Below, piece after piece: positions 25,886 to 33,755 of a stretch of DNA of 64,000 bases. Positions within the stretch are counted from its first letter, which is position 1. Each line of letters begins with the position of its first letter. This stretch comes from Burkholderiales bacterium. Lineage in GTDB: Bacteria; Pseudomonadota; Gammaproteobacteria; Burkholderiales; Burkholderiaceae_C. The translations under genes were made by a program, and so were the position numbers. Location of the stretch: NCBI GenBank assembly GCA_016191525.1, contig JACPOK010000039.1:124001-188000 (forward strand), read 5' to 3'. A model generated the notes under the pieces. That model did not search any database and had not been told where the DNA came from. It was given only the letters and a program-made list of their open reading frames with translations.

Positions 25886-27099
25886 ATGCGGTAGGGCGCC
25901 TTGTTGTTGGCGGTTCCCTTGGGCGTGGCGTTGTCCTGGAACGTGCCCGTCTGGATCAGCTGCGCGGCGCCCGAGTACATGTAGCCGTCGGAGTTGTAGG
26001 AGACGCCATCCGGCCAGACCATGTTCGGGTCCGTCACGTAGGTTTCATATTTGCGCGTATCCGGCCGGATGATGCCGATGGTCGTGGCGCCGACCTCGGT
26101 CAGGTACAGGTTGTTGCTGGCGTCGATGGTCAGCCCGCCGTTGTACGGCTTCTTTGCGTAGAACTCGACCTTGGCCGAGAGCTGTGCGTTGGTGAGCGCT
26201 GCATTGGCGATGTCATCCATCTTCGCGCGGTACATCTCGTAGCCGCCAAGCGGCGCGAAATACAGCCATTCCTGGTTCTTGTCCAGCGTGATGCCGTCCA
26301 CGCCCACCCCCAGGCCCCAGGCCGCGGCCGGCTGGCCTCCCTGCGCCACCCAGCGGATCGGGTCGGGGTTCGCGATCACATGCGAGTCGCCCTGCAGCAG
26401 GCGGCGGCTCGTGCCCGCCGCGATGTCGGTGACGACAAGCGCCGCGTTGTTGGCGTCTCCCACGGCTTCATCCGCGAGGATCAGCAGGTTGCGCTTCGTG
26501 TCGATCGCGAAGTCGTTGTGCTGGGACGAGGGAATGGTCACGGCATCCAGATCGATCACCTTGAACAGCTTGTTGGTCTTGGTGTCCCAGCCCACGTACT
26601 TGGCGTGCAGCGCGGCCGGCCGGTTGGCGGTCGCACCCTTGGCCTGGTCGGTCGACTTGGCGCCATCGAGAATCCACAGAATGCCGTTCGCGTCCGCGTG
26701 GAAGCCCAGCACCCAGTCCAGGCAGAAATCGTAGCGGCCGCCCTGGGCAGGCAGGAAAGTGCCGTCGGGGTTCCTGCAGCTTTGCAGCAGCCCGGAGCCC
26801 GCGGTTGGGTAGGGCGTGCTCGACTTGCGGTCGTCGTTAAGCGTGGCCACCTGCACCGTGGTGGGGGTCAGGTAGAACGGGTGGTAGCCGATGATCAGCT
26901 TGCCGTTCTGCATCTGCGTGATGGCCGCGATGCCCGACTGGGTCAGCTCGGCATAAACCTCAAGGCTCGCCTGGCCCTTGGCGGGCGGCGGGGCGGCGGC
27001 GACGGGCGCGTCGCTGCCGCCGCCACAGGCGGTCGTCACGGCGGCGGCCAGCACGGCTGCCGCGGCAAATTTGGATTTGAGATGGGGAATGCGCTGCAT
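25843..27099 (-). CDS. Lipoprotein of the major royal jelly / Yellow protein family
   Basis: A 418-residue exported protein: signal peptide with a lipobox-like AAAVTTAC (Cys about 25) and a low-complexity Ala/Pro linker to about residue 45, then a beta-propeller resembling MRJP/Yellow and bacterial L-dopachrome tautomerase-related proteins. Segments FHADANGILWILD, DGITLDKNQEWLYFAPLGG and WPDGVSYNSDGYMY are typical blades. A good ribosome site (GGAGA) precedes the ATG. No enzymatic activity can be assigned. Confidence 0.75.
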   Translation of the reverse strand: MQRIPHLKSKFAAAAVLAAAVTTACGGGSDAPVAAAPPPAKGQASLEVYAELTQSGIAAITQMQNGKLIIGYHPFYLTPTTVQVATLNDDRKSSTPYPTAGSGLLQSCRNPDGTFLPAQGGRYDFCLDWVLGFHADANGILWILDGAKSTDQAKGATANRPAALHAKYVGWDTKTNKLFKVIDLDAVTIPSSQHNDFAIDTKRNLLILADEAVGDANNAALVVTDIAAGTSRRLLQGDSHVIANPDPIRWVAQGGQPAAAWGLGVGVDGITLDKNQEWLYFAPLGGYEMYRAKMDDIANAALTNAQLSAKVEFYAKKPYNGGLTIDASNNLYLTEVGATTIGIIRPDTRKYETYVTDPNMVWPDGVSYNSDGYMYSGAAQLIQTGTFQDNATPKGTANNKAPYRIYRFRPEAAGTPGS

Positions 27100-27220
27100 G
27101 AAGTCTCCTCGTTGTAGGTGGGCACAATCCTAGGAAGGCGTGCCTGCGGGAAACAGCAGCCGGGGCCGCAAACAGTTGTCGCGTTTCATTGAAAGTGGCC
27201 TGCCGCTTTAAGATGCGCCC

Positions 27221-28039
27221 ATGGCAACTCCCTCCCGCTTCTGGGCCGACCTCTCCACCCGCCAGTTCGCGCAGCTGGACGCCGCCGCCACGGTGGCGGT
27301 GCTGCCGGTGGCCGCCACCGAGCAGCACGGCCCGCACCTGCCGCTGTCGGTGGACCAGACGCTGGTGGATGGGGTGATCGCCGCCGCGCTGCCGCGGGTG
27401 CCGGCGGCGCTGCCGGTGCTGTTCCTGCCCACCCAGCAGGTGGGCTACAGCCCCGAGCACATCCGCTTCCCGGGCACGCTGACCCTGTCGTCCGCCACGC
27501 TGGCCGCCAGCTGGATCGAGCTGGGCGAATGCGTGGCCCGCGCCGGCCTGAAAAAGCTGCTGCTGCTCAACTCCCATGGCGGCCAGACCAGCGTGATGGA
27601 CATCGTGGCGCGCGAACTGCGCACCCGCTGCAACCTGATCGTCTACAGCTGCAGCTGGTGGAACCTGCCGCTGGGCGAGGCGGTGAACGGCCTGTTCAGC
27701 AAGGAAGAGCACCGCTTCGGCGTGCACGCCGGCGAGATCGAGACCTCGATGATGCTGGCCCTGCGCCCGCAGTTCGTCGAGATGGGCCAGGCCCGCGACT
27801 TCCGCTCCACCTCGCAGGAGCGGGCGGCCAACTACCCCATCCTCGGTAACGGCGCCAGCGCCAAACTGGGCTGGCAGATGCAGGACTACAACTCCCACGG
27901 CGCCGCCGGCAACGCGGCGGCCGCCACCGCCGACAAGGGCCGGGCGCTGCTGGACGCCGCCGGTGCCCAGCTGGCGCTGCTGCTCTCGGAAATGTCGGCG
28001 CTGCCGCTTTCAACGCTGGTCGACAAACCTTCGCTCTGA
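27221..28039 (+). CDS. Creatininase family metal-dependent amidohydrolase
   Basis: A 272-residue protein of the creatininase / creatinine amidohydrolase family (which also includes MftE and FAPy deformylase ArfB). Metal-binding motifs VAATEQHGPHLPLSVDQT, LLLNSHGGQ and GVHAGEIETSMML are all present. The substrate is probably a cyclic amide or formamide, not necessarily creatinine. It stands alone and is followed by a terminator-like hairpin. Confidence 0.87.
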   Translation: MATPSRFWADLSTRQFAQLDAAATVAVLPVAATEQHGPHLPLSVDQTLVDGVIAAALPRVPAALPVLFLPTQQVGYSPEHIRFPGTLTLSSATLAASWIELGECVARAGLKKLLLLNSHGGQTSVMDIVARELRTRCNLIVYSCSWWNLPLGEAVNGLFSKEEHRFGVHAGEIETSMMLALRPQFVEMGQARDFRSTSQERAANYPILGNGASAKLGWQMQDYNSHGAAGNAAAATADKGRALLDAAGAQLALLLSEMSALPLSTLVDKPSL

Positions 28040-28049
28040 GCACTGTTGC

Positions 28050-28071
28050 TTGCGCGCCAATAAGCGCGCAA
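28050..28071 (+). terminator. Hairpin after the creatininase gene
   Basis: TTGCGCGC-N6-GCGCGCAA: 8-bp perfect arms with a 6-nt loop, starting 11 bp after the stop and followed by TAAAT. Probably a rho-independent terminator with a poor T-tract. Confidence 0.5.
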
Positions 28072-28151
28072 TAAATCGCGTACTTGTGAGCTTGGTCACA
28101 GGCGTTTCACGCGCTCTTTCCTACACTTGAGCCACAGGAAAGGAGCCCGCC

Positions 28152-28337
28152 ATGCGTTTTTCAGCCGCCATCAACACTTCGCAGCCGATGCGTGACCCGG
28201 CGGCTGCTGAACTCGTTCGCCGCATCCTGGCGCCGCAGGCGCCGCGCGACGCGATCGAGCTTCCGCTGCCTGTGCCCGCGTACAACCACCTCCCGCAGGA
28301 CCTGGACCAGCGCGTCCGCGCCTCCGGCGAGTGGTAG
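28152..28337 (+). CDS. Small hypothetical protein (61 residues)
   Basis: A 61-codon frame preceded by a strong ribosome site (GGAAAGGAG, 7 bp before the ATG). The product starts MRFSAAINTSQPMRDPAAAE and has no membrane segment; it is proline-rich towards the end (LPLPVPAYNHLPQDLDQRV). It ends exactly one base before the stop of the convergent TetR gene. I recognise no family. Good translation signal and placement make it a likely real small gene. Confidence 0.55.
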   Translation: MRFSAAINTSQPMRDPAAAELVRRILAPQAPRDAIELPLPVPAYNHLPQDLDQRVRASGEW

Positions 28338-28886
28338 TCAGCCGGCCCTGAGCAGCAGGGCCAGCGCCTCCAGCGCCGGCGCCACCCCGCCCATCTGGGC
28401 CGCCACGATAGCCCCATCCACCGCCACGGCGGCCGCCTGTGCGCCCGCCTGGCGCTGCGCGCCTTCGGGCAGCAGCTGGGCGATCACCTCGGTCATGTCC
28501 TGCTTGTGGCGCCTGGCGATGGCCAGGGCTTGCGGCAAGCTGCCGCCCACCTCGGCCACCGCATTGATGAAGGCGCAGCCCCTGAATGCCGGGTCGCGGA
28601 ACCACTCGCCCATGGCGGCCAGCACCGGCGCCAGCCCGCCACCCGGCCGGGCGCCATGGCGGCCCAGCGCATCGACGAACCAGGCCATCCAGCGCTCGTG
28701 CCGGTAATCCAGGAAGGCGCGCACCAGTTCGTCCTTGGAGGCGAAGTGGCGATAAAAGGTGAGCTTGGCCACGCCGGATTCGGCGATCAGCCGGTCCACG
28801 CCGGTGGCGCGGATGCCGTCGCGGTAGAACAGGTCGTGCGCCGTGACCAGGATGCGTTCGCGGGCGGGCAGGGTGGCGAGGTCCAT
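28338..28886 (-). CDS. TetR-family transcriptional regulator
   Basis: A 182-residue TetR repressor with N-terminal helix-turn-helix (about residues 8-55: ARERILVTAHDLFYRDGIRATGVD is spread over two helices, then the recognition helix around AKLTFYRHFASKDEL) and an alpha-helical ligand domain. It is divergent from a DUF1348 gene, and two copies of an 18-bp palindrome lie between them, which are its likely operators. Confidence 0.9.
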   Translation of the reverse strand: MDLATLPARERILVTAHDLFYRDGIRATGVDRLIAESGVAKLTFYRHFASKDELVRAFLDYRHERWMAWFVDALGRHGARPGGGLAPVLAAMGEWFRDPAFRGCAFINAVAEVGGSLPQALAIARRHKQDMTEVIAQLLPEGAQRQAGAQAAAVAVDGAIVAAQMGGVAPALEALALLLRAG

Positions 28887-28897
28887 GGGTGCTCATT

Positions 28898-28947
28898 GTA
28901 GACAGCCCTGTCTACCTGTGGCAAAGTAAGTAGACAACCCTGTCTAC
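28898..28947. promoter_or_regulatory. Two TetR operators (GTAGACA-N4-TGTCTAC)
   Basis: GTAGACAGCCCTGTCTAC at 28898-28915 and GTAGACAACCCTGTCTAC at 28930-28947: two near-identical palindromes 32 bp apart (about three helical turns), between the divergent TetR and DUF1348 genes. This spacing fits two dimers bound on the same face and repression in both directions. Confidence 0.8.
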
Positions 28948-28961
28948 TCACGGAGCCCCCC

Positions 28962-29429
28962 ATGGACACCAAGCCGCCGCTGCCCCCGTTCACGCCCGAA
29001 ACCGCCGCCCAGAAGGTGCGCATGGCCGAGGACGCCTGGAACACCCGCGACCCGGACCGCGTGGTGCAGGTCTATACCGAAGACACGCGCTGGCGCAACC
29101 GGGCCGAGTTCCCGGTGGGGCGGGAGCAGGTACGCGAATTCCTGCAGCGCAAATGGGCGCGGGAGCTGGACTACCGCCTGGTCAAGGAGCTGTGGGCCTG
29201 CGCCGGCAACCGCATCGCGGTGCGCTTTGCCTACGAATGCCACGACGCCGCGGGCCAGTGGTTCCGCAGCTACGGCAACGAGAACTGGGAGTTCAACGAG
29301 CACGGCTTCATGCAGCGGCGCTTTGCCAGCATCAACGACCTGCCCATCAAGGAGGCCGACCGAAAGTTTCACTGGCCGCTGGGCCGGCGGCCCGACGGCC
29401 ACCCGGGGCTGTCCGAACTGGGGCTCTGA
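28962..29429 (+). CDS. DUF1348 / NTF2-like protein
   Basis: A 155-residue protein of the SnoaL/NTF2-like DUF1348 family ([63 protein letters not shown]). The conical NTF2 fold often holds small hydrophobic ligands; no reaction is known for this family. It is controlled by the divergent TetR gene through the double operator, which suggests a role in response to a small organic compound. Confidence 0.88.
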   Translation: MDTKPPLPPFTPETAAQKVRMAEDAWNTRDPDRVVQVYTEDTRWRNRAEFPVGREQVREFLQRKWARELDYRLVKELWACAGNRIAVRFAYECHDAAGQWFRSYGNENWEFNEHGFMQRRFASINDLPIKEADRKFHWPLGRRPDGHPGLSELGL

Positions 29430-29451
29430 CGCGGCGCCTGGCGCACCAATC

Positions 29452-29467
29452 TGGCACAGCCGTTGCT
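29452..29467 (+). promoter_or_regulatory. Possible sigma-54 promoter at the histidine kinase gene
   Basis: TGGCACAGCCGTTGCT matches TGGCAC-N5-TTGC with the correct 10 bp between GG and GC. The predicted start of transcription (about 29477) lies just past the first ATG (29474) and before the second (29480), so if real the transcript would be nearly leaderless or a later start would be used. Confidence 0.3.
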
Positions 29468-29473
29468 TGCACC

Positions 29474-30691
29474 ATGGGGATGCATTCCGACACCCTCCAT
29501 GTGCTGAGCCCGCCCGCGGCCGTGGCCGGGCCGATCTCGCATCCGCTGTGGCAGCACCAGCTGGGGCTGTTGCTGGAATCCACCGGCGAGGGCATCTTCG
29601 GCGTCGACCTGGGCGGCCACTGCATGTTCATCAACCGGGCGGGTGCGCGGATGCTGGGCTTCGAGCCGGCGGAGGTGCTGGGCCACAACATGCACGAGCT
29701 CACCCACCACTCGCACGCGGATGGCTCCCACTACCCGGACAGTGATTGCCCGATCTTCAACGCCTTCCGCCAGGGGCTGCCGTGCCGGCTGGACACCGAG
29801 GTGTTCTGGCGGCGCGACCAGACCGCGTTCGCGGTGGAGTACTCCAGCTACCCCATCATCGACGGCACCGAAGTGCGCGGCGCCGTCATCACCTTTGTCG
29901 ACATCACCGAGCGCAAACGCGCGGCCGACGCGCTGCAGCGCACCAAGGCCGAGCTGGAGCTGCGGGTGGCCGAGCGCACGCGCGAACTCTCGTCGGCGCT
30001 GGAGCAGGCGCGCGAGCTGGCCGCCTACTCGGAGAAGGTGCGCGAGGAAGAGCGCACCCGCATCGCCCGCGAGGTGCATGACGAACTGGGCAGCCTGCTG
30101 GTCGCCCTGAAAATGGACGTGAACTGGCTGGACAAGCGCCTTTCGGAGCAGCCGGGCCGCGCGCCCGAGGCGGCCCAGGACATGCGCGAACGCATGCGCA
30201 GCAAGTGCCAGAACATGAGCCGCCTGATCGAGAGCGCGGTGGACAATGTGGGCCGCATCATCACCGACCTGCGCCCCAGCATCCTGGACCACCAGGGCCT
30301 GTGGGCCGCGCTGGAGTGGCAGGCCCACGAGTTCGTGCAGTCGGCCGAGCTGGAGCTGGAGTGGGACCTGCAGGCCGAGCACGCGCCCGACCTCACGGGC
30401 CCGGTCGCGATGGCGGTGTTCCGCATCTTCCAGGAAATGCTCAGCAACGTGGGCCGGCATGCCCAAGCCAGCCGCGTGGCGGTGCGCATCAATGCGAGCC
30501 TGAAGCTGGTGCGCATCACGGTGGACGATAACGGCAGCGGTGCCGCGCCCGAAGCCTTCGAGGCGCCCACCGCGTACGGCGTGATGGGCATGCGCGAGCG
30601 CGCCCGCCATTTCGGCGGCCACCTCGCCATCTCCAGCGAGATCGGGCGCGGCTCCGCCTTCACGCTGGTACTGCCCCTGCAAGATGCATAG
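29474..30691 (+). CDS. PAS-domain histidine kinase, cytoplasmic
   Basis: A 405-residue sensor kinase with no membrane segment: PAS domain at about residues 28-145 (ending VDITERKRA), a coiled-coil linker (about 150-195), a HisKA_3-type H-box (EVHDELGSLL, His202) and a HATPase domain (N-box MLSNVGRHA, G-box VDDNGSG, MGMRERARHFGG). It therefore senses an intracellular signal. ATG 29474 is used; ATG 29480 is equally possible. It overlaps the response-regulator gene by 8 bp, and the cyanate operon follows. Confidence 0.9.
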   Translation: MGMHSDTLHVLSPPAAVAGPISHPLWQHQLGLLLESTGEGIFGVDLGGHCMFINRAGARMLGFEPAEVLGHNMHELTHHSHADGSHYPDSDCPIFNAFRQGLPCRLDTEVFWRRDQTAFAVEYSSYPIIDGTEVRGAVITFVDITERKRAADALQRTKAELELRVAERTRELSSALEQARELAAYSEKVREEERTRIAREVHDELGSLLVALKMDVNWLDKRLSEQPGRAPEAAQDMRERMRSKCQNMSRLIESAVDNVGRIITDLRPSILDHQGLWAALEWQAHEFVQSAELELEWDLQAEHAPDLTGPVAMAVFRIFQEMLSNVGRHAQASRVAVRINASLKLVRITVDDNGSGAAPEAFEAPTAYGVMGMRERARHFGGHLAISSEIGRGSAFTLVLPLQDA

Positions 30692-31346
30692 CGGCAAGAT
30701 CCGGGTTCTGCTGGGCGACGACCACCGCATCGTGCGCGAGGGCCTCAAGCAGGTGCTGGCGGATGCGCCCGAAGTGGAGGTGTGCGCCGAGGCCACCACT
30801 GGCGCCGAGGTGCTGGATGCAGTGCGCGACCGGGGCGGCCCGAACGGGCTGGACGTGGTGCTGCTGGACATCGCCATGCCTGGCCGCGACGGGCTGGACG
30901 TGCTGCAGGAGCTGCGCAAATCCTGGCCGGCGCTGCCTGTGCTGATGCTCAGTACCTACCCTGAAAAGCAATACGCGGTGCGCTGCATCAAGCTGGGCGC
31001 CTCGGGCTATCTGAACAAGAGCGCCGACCCCGACGACATGGTGGCGGCCGTGCGCAAGGCCGCCGCCGGCGGCGTCTTCGTCACTTCGCTCACGGCCGAG
31101 GCCCTGGCCAGCGCGGTGGGCGGCGCCGGCGCCAAAGCGGGGCCCGAAGCCCTGTCGCACCGTGAGCACCAGGTATTCCGGCTCCTCATCCTGGGGCACA
31201 GCGTGAGCGAAATTGGTGCGCAGCTGCAGCTGGCGCCCAACACGGTGAGCACCTACCGCACGCGCATCCTGGAAAAAACCGGTACCAAGAACGATGTGGA
31301 ACTGGCCCTTTATGCCGAAAGGCTGGGCAAAGGCGGCGCCTTGTAG
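30684..31346 (+). CDS. LuxR/NarL-type response regulator
   Basis: A 220-residue response regulator with receiver domain (acidic pair near residues 12-13, phospho-acceptor Asp62 in LLDIAMPG) and a C-terminal LuxR helix-turn-helix (LSHREHQVFRLLILGHSVSE, then APNTVSTYRTRIL). It overlaps the PAS kinase gene by 8 bp, so the two form a cognate pair. The cyanate operon begins 105 bp downstream and is a plausible target, though a shared binding site was not recognised. Confidence 0.92.
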   Translation: MHSGKIRVLLGDDHRIVREGLKQVLADAPEVEVCAEATTGAEVLDAVRDRGGPNGLDVVLLDIAMPGRDGLDVLQELRKSWPALPVLMLSTYPEKQYAVRCIKLGASGYLNKSADPDDMVAAVRKAAAGGVFVTSLTAEALASAVGGAGAKAGPEALSHREHQVFRLLILGHSVSEIGAQLQLAPNTVSTYRTRILEKTGTKNDVELALYAERLGKGGAL

Positions 31347-31403
31347 TGGCGCCCCTACAAGACCCTGTGGCCCCGTCTGCGATCTGGGCGGCGCGAGGGC
31401 AGC

Positions 31404-31419
31404 GGGCGCAGGGCTTGCA
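31404..31419 (+). promoter_or_regulatory. Possible sigma-54 promoter of the cyanate operon
   Basis: GGGCGCAGGGCTTGCA fits the -24/-12 pattern: GG and GC are 10 bp apart and the -12 half TTGCA is perfect. The start of transcription would be near 31430, leaving a 22-nt leader with an AAGGGG ribosome site before the ATG. Sigma-54 control would suit a nitrogen-scavenging operon. Confidence 0.4.
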
Positions 31420-31451
31420 ACGCATCAGCACCATTCAACAAGGGGTGCCCC

Positions 31452-32819
31452 ATGTCCAGTCCTTACGATGCCTATGACGCCGACAAGCCGCTGATGCTGC
31501 GCTGTGCCTGCGGCCAGGACCATGCCCCCGCCGACCACCACCCGGCCGCGATCCAGAGCGAGGAAGGCCTGTCGCACGACTTCATGGAAGCCAGCCTGGT
31601 GAAGGCCCTGTTCCCGGTGGACAACGTGCGGCGCGGTTTTCTCCGGGCAGTGGGCGCGGGCACCGCGCGCGCGGCCATCGCTTCCTTGCTGCCGGTGTCG
31701 GCGTTGCAGGCCATGGCGCAAGAGCGCGGCCCACTGGAAAAGAAGGACCTGAAGATCGGCTTCATCGCCATCACCTGTGCCACGCCGCTGATCATGGCCG
31801 ACCCCCTGGGCTTCTACAAGCAGCAGGGCCTGAACGTGCAGCTGAACAAGACGGCGGGCTGGGCGCTGATCCGCGACAAGATGATCAACAAGGAGCATGA
31901 CGCCTCGCATTTCCTGTCGCCGATGCCGCTGGCCATGAGCATGGGGCTGGGCTCCAGCCAGGTGGCGATGAACGTGGCCACCATCCAGAACACCAACGGC
32001 CAGGCGATCACGCTGCATATCAAGCACAAGGACAAGCGCGACCCCAGGAGCTGGAAGGGGTTCAAGTTCGCCGTGCCTTTCGAATACAGCATGCACAATT
32101 TCCTGCTGCGCTACTACCTGGCGGAAAACGGCATCAACCCCGACACCGATGTGCAGATCCGGGTGACGCCGCCGCCCGAGATGGTGGCCAACCTGCGCGC
32201 CGGCAACATCGACGGCTTCCTGGGGCCGGACCCCTTCAACCAGCGCGCGGTGTACGACGAAGTGGGGTTCATCCACATCCTGTCCAAGGAAATCTGGGAC
32301 GGCCACCCCTGCTGCGCCTTTGGGGTGAGCGACGAGTTCATCCAGAAGAACCCCAACACCTTCGCCGCGCTTTACCGCGCGGTGCTGACGGCATCCCTCA
32401 TGGCCAGCCAGCCCAAGGACCGCGAGCTGATCGCCAAGGTGATCGCCCCCGCGCAGTACCTGAACCAGCCGGAAACCGTGCTGGCGCAGGTGCTCACCGG
32501 CAAGTTCGCCGACGGCCTGGGCAACATCCGCAACGTGCCGGACCGGGCCAACTTCGACCCGGTTCCCTGGCAGAGCATGGCGGTGTGGATGCTCACGCAG
32601 ATGAAGCGCTGGGGCTATGTGAAGGGCGACGTGAACTACAGGCAGATCGCCGAGAAGGTGTTCCTGCTGACCGATGCCAAGAAGTACATGGCCCAGGCCG
32701 GCTGGAAGCCGCCGGAAGGCGCCTATCGCAAGTTCAAGGTGATGGGCAAGGAGTTCGACCCGGCCAAGCCCGAGGAGTACGTCAAGAGCTTCGCCATCAA
32801 CAAGATGAGCGCCGCGTGA
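31452..32819 (+). CDS. cynA: Cyanate/nitrate-type ABC transporter substrate-binding protein
   Basis: A 455-residue substrate-binding protein of the NrtA/CmpA family (IGFIAITCATPLIMADPLGFY; ADPLGFYKQQGL; PPPEMVANLRAGNIDGFLGPDPFN). Export is probably by Tat: twin arginines at residues 60-61 (VRRGFLRAVGAG) followed by a hydrophobic stretch. An N-terminal extension of about 59 residues precedes the signal and contains CACGQDH and ADHH, a possible metal site. Together with the permease, ATPase and cynS it forms a cyanate uptake operon, so cyanate is the likely ligand; nitrate or nitrite cannot be excluded from sequence alone. Confidence 0.82.
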   Translation: MSSPYDAYDADKPLMLRCACGQDHAPADHHPAAIQSEEGLSHDFMEASLVKALFPVDNVRRGFLRAVGAGTARAAIASLLPVSALQAMAQERGPLEKKDLKIGFIAITCATPLIMADPLGFYKQQGLNVQLNKTAGWALIRDKMINKEHDASHFLSPMPLAMSMGLGSSQVAMNVATIQNTNGQAITLHIKHKDKRDPRSWKGFKFAVPFEYSMHNFLLRYYLAENGINPDTDVQIRVTPPPEMVANLRAGNIDGFLGPDPFNQRAVYDEVGFIHILSKEIWDGHPCCAFGVSDEFIQKNPNTFAALYRAVLTASLMASQPKDRELIAKVIAPAQYLNQPETVLAQVLTGKFADGLGNIRNVPDRANFDPVPWQSMAVWMLTQMKRWGYVKGDVNYRQIAEKVFLLTDAKKYMAQAGWKPPEGAYRKFKVMGKEFDPAKPEEYVKSFAINKMSAA

Positions 32820-33673
32820 AAGCCCTGAACTGGAAGGCGGCGCTGGTTTCGGTGCTGCTGCTTCTCACCTTCCTGGGCGTGTGGCACATGGCCACGCTGC
32901 CGGCGGCCGGCACCGTCACCACCAGCGCTGTGGCGGCGGAACAGGCCGAGTACAACAGGATGATGGGCAAGGATGTGGGAAGCAGCAAGACCACGGGCTT
33001 CCCCACGCTCTCGCAGATGGGCGCGACATTCGTGAAACAGCTGTCCGACCCGTTCTACGACAACGGACCCAACGACAAGGGCATCGCCATCCAGCTTGGC
33101 CATTCGCTGGGCCGGGTGGGCCTGGGCTTCCTGCTGGCCTGCCTGGTGGCGATTCCGCTGGGTTTCGTGATCGGCATGTCGCCGCTGCTGCAAAAGGCGT
33201 TTGACCCCTTCATCCAGGTCTTGAAGCCGATCTCGCCGCTGGCCTGGATGCCCATCGCGCTGTACACCATCAAGGATTCGTCCATCTCCGGCGTGTTCGT
33301 CATCTTTATCTGCTCGGTCTGGCCGATGCTGATCAACACGGCCTTTGGCGTGGCCTCGGTCAAGCGCGAATGGCTGAACGTGGCCAGCACGCTGGAAGTC
33401 AAACCCCTGCGCAAGGCGTTCCTGGTGATCCTGCCCGCCGCCGCGCCCACGATCCTTACCGGCATGCGCATCAGCATGGGTATCGCCTGGCTGGTGATCG
33501 TGGCCGCGGAGATGCTGGTGGGCGGCACGGGCATCGGCTACTTCGTGTGGAATGAATGGAACAACCTCTCGCTCACCAACGTGATCTTCGCCATCCTGGT
33601 GATCGGCGTGGTGGGCATGCTGCTGGACCTGGCGTTCGCGCAGTTCCAGAAATGGGTGACGTATGTTGAATGA
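32816..33673 (+). CDS. cynB: Cyanate/nitrate-type ABC transporter permease
   Basis: A 285-residue inner-membrane permease of the NrtB/SsuC (BPD_transp_1) type, with about six membrane helices and an EAA-like loop (EVKPLRKAFLVILPAAAPTI). An N-terminal helix (residues about 8-25) is followed by a periplasmic stretch before the core. The start is GTG at 32816, overlapping the stop of the substrate-binding gene (GTGA), so translation is coupled. Confidence 0.87.
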   Translation: MKALNWKAALVSVLLLLTFLGVWHMATLPAAGTVTTSAVAAEQAEYNRMMGKDVGSSKTTGFPTLSQMGATFVKQLSDPFYDNGPNDKGIAIQLGHSLGRVGLGFLLACLVAIPLGFVIGMSPLLQKAFDPFIQVLKPISPLAWMPIALYTIKDSSISGVFVIFICSVWPMLINTAFGVASVKREWLNVASTLEVKPLRKAFLVILPAAAPTILTGMRISMGIAWLVIVAAEMLVGGTGIGYFVWNEWNNLSLTNVIFAILVIGVVGMLLDLAFAQFQKWVTYVE

Positions 33674-33683
33674 GACCGGGGCC

Positions 33684-33737
33684 GTCATCCCGGGCTTGAC
33701 CCGGGATCCATGGATTGCGGGTCAAGCCCGCAATGAC
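33684..33737. repeat. Double hairpin repeat between cyn permease and ATPase genes
   Basis: Two adjacent palindromes: GTCATCCCGGGCTTGACCCG onward to 33710, then ATTGCGGGTCAAGCCCGCAAT to 33735, ending GAC; it is flanked by GTCAT and ATGAC. It is the same family as the element at 8169-8196. It lies in the 82-bp gap within an otherwise overlapping operon and is read through in the ATPase frame. Confidence 0.8.
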
Positions 33738-33755
33738 AACGCCGAGGTGCCGCGC

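Noticed and set aside
33663..33755. Earlier start for the cyanate transporter ATPase
   Set aside because: The extra residues are a translated palindromic repeat; the ATG at 33756 gives the family N-terminus.
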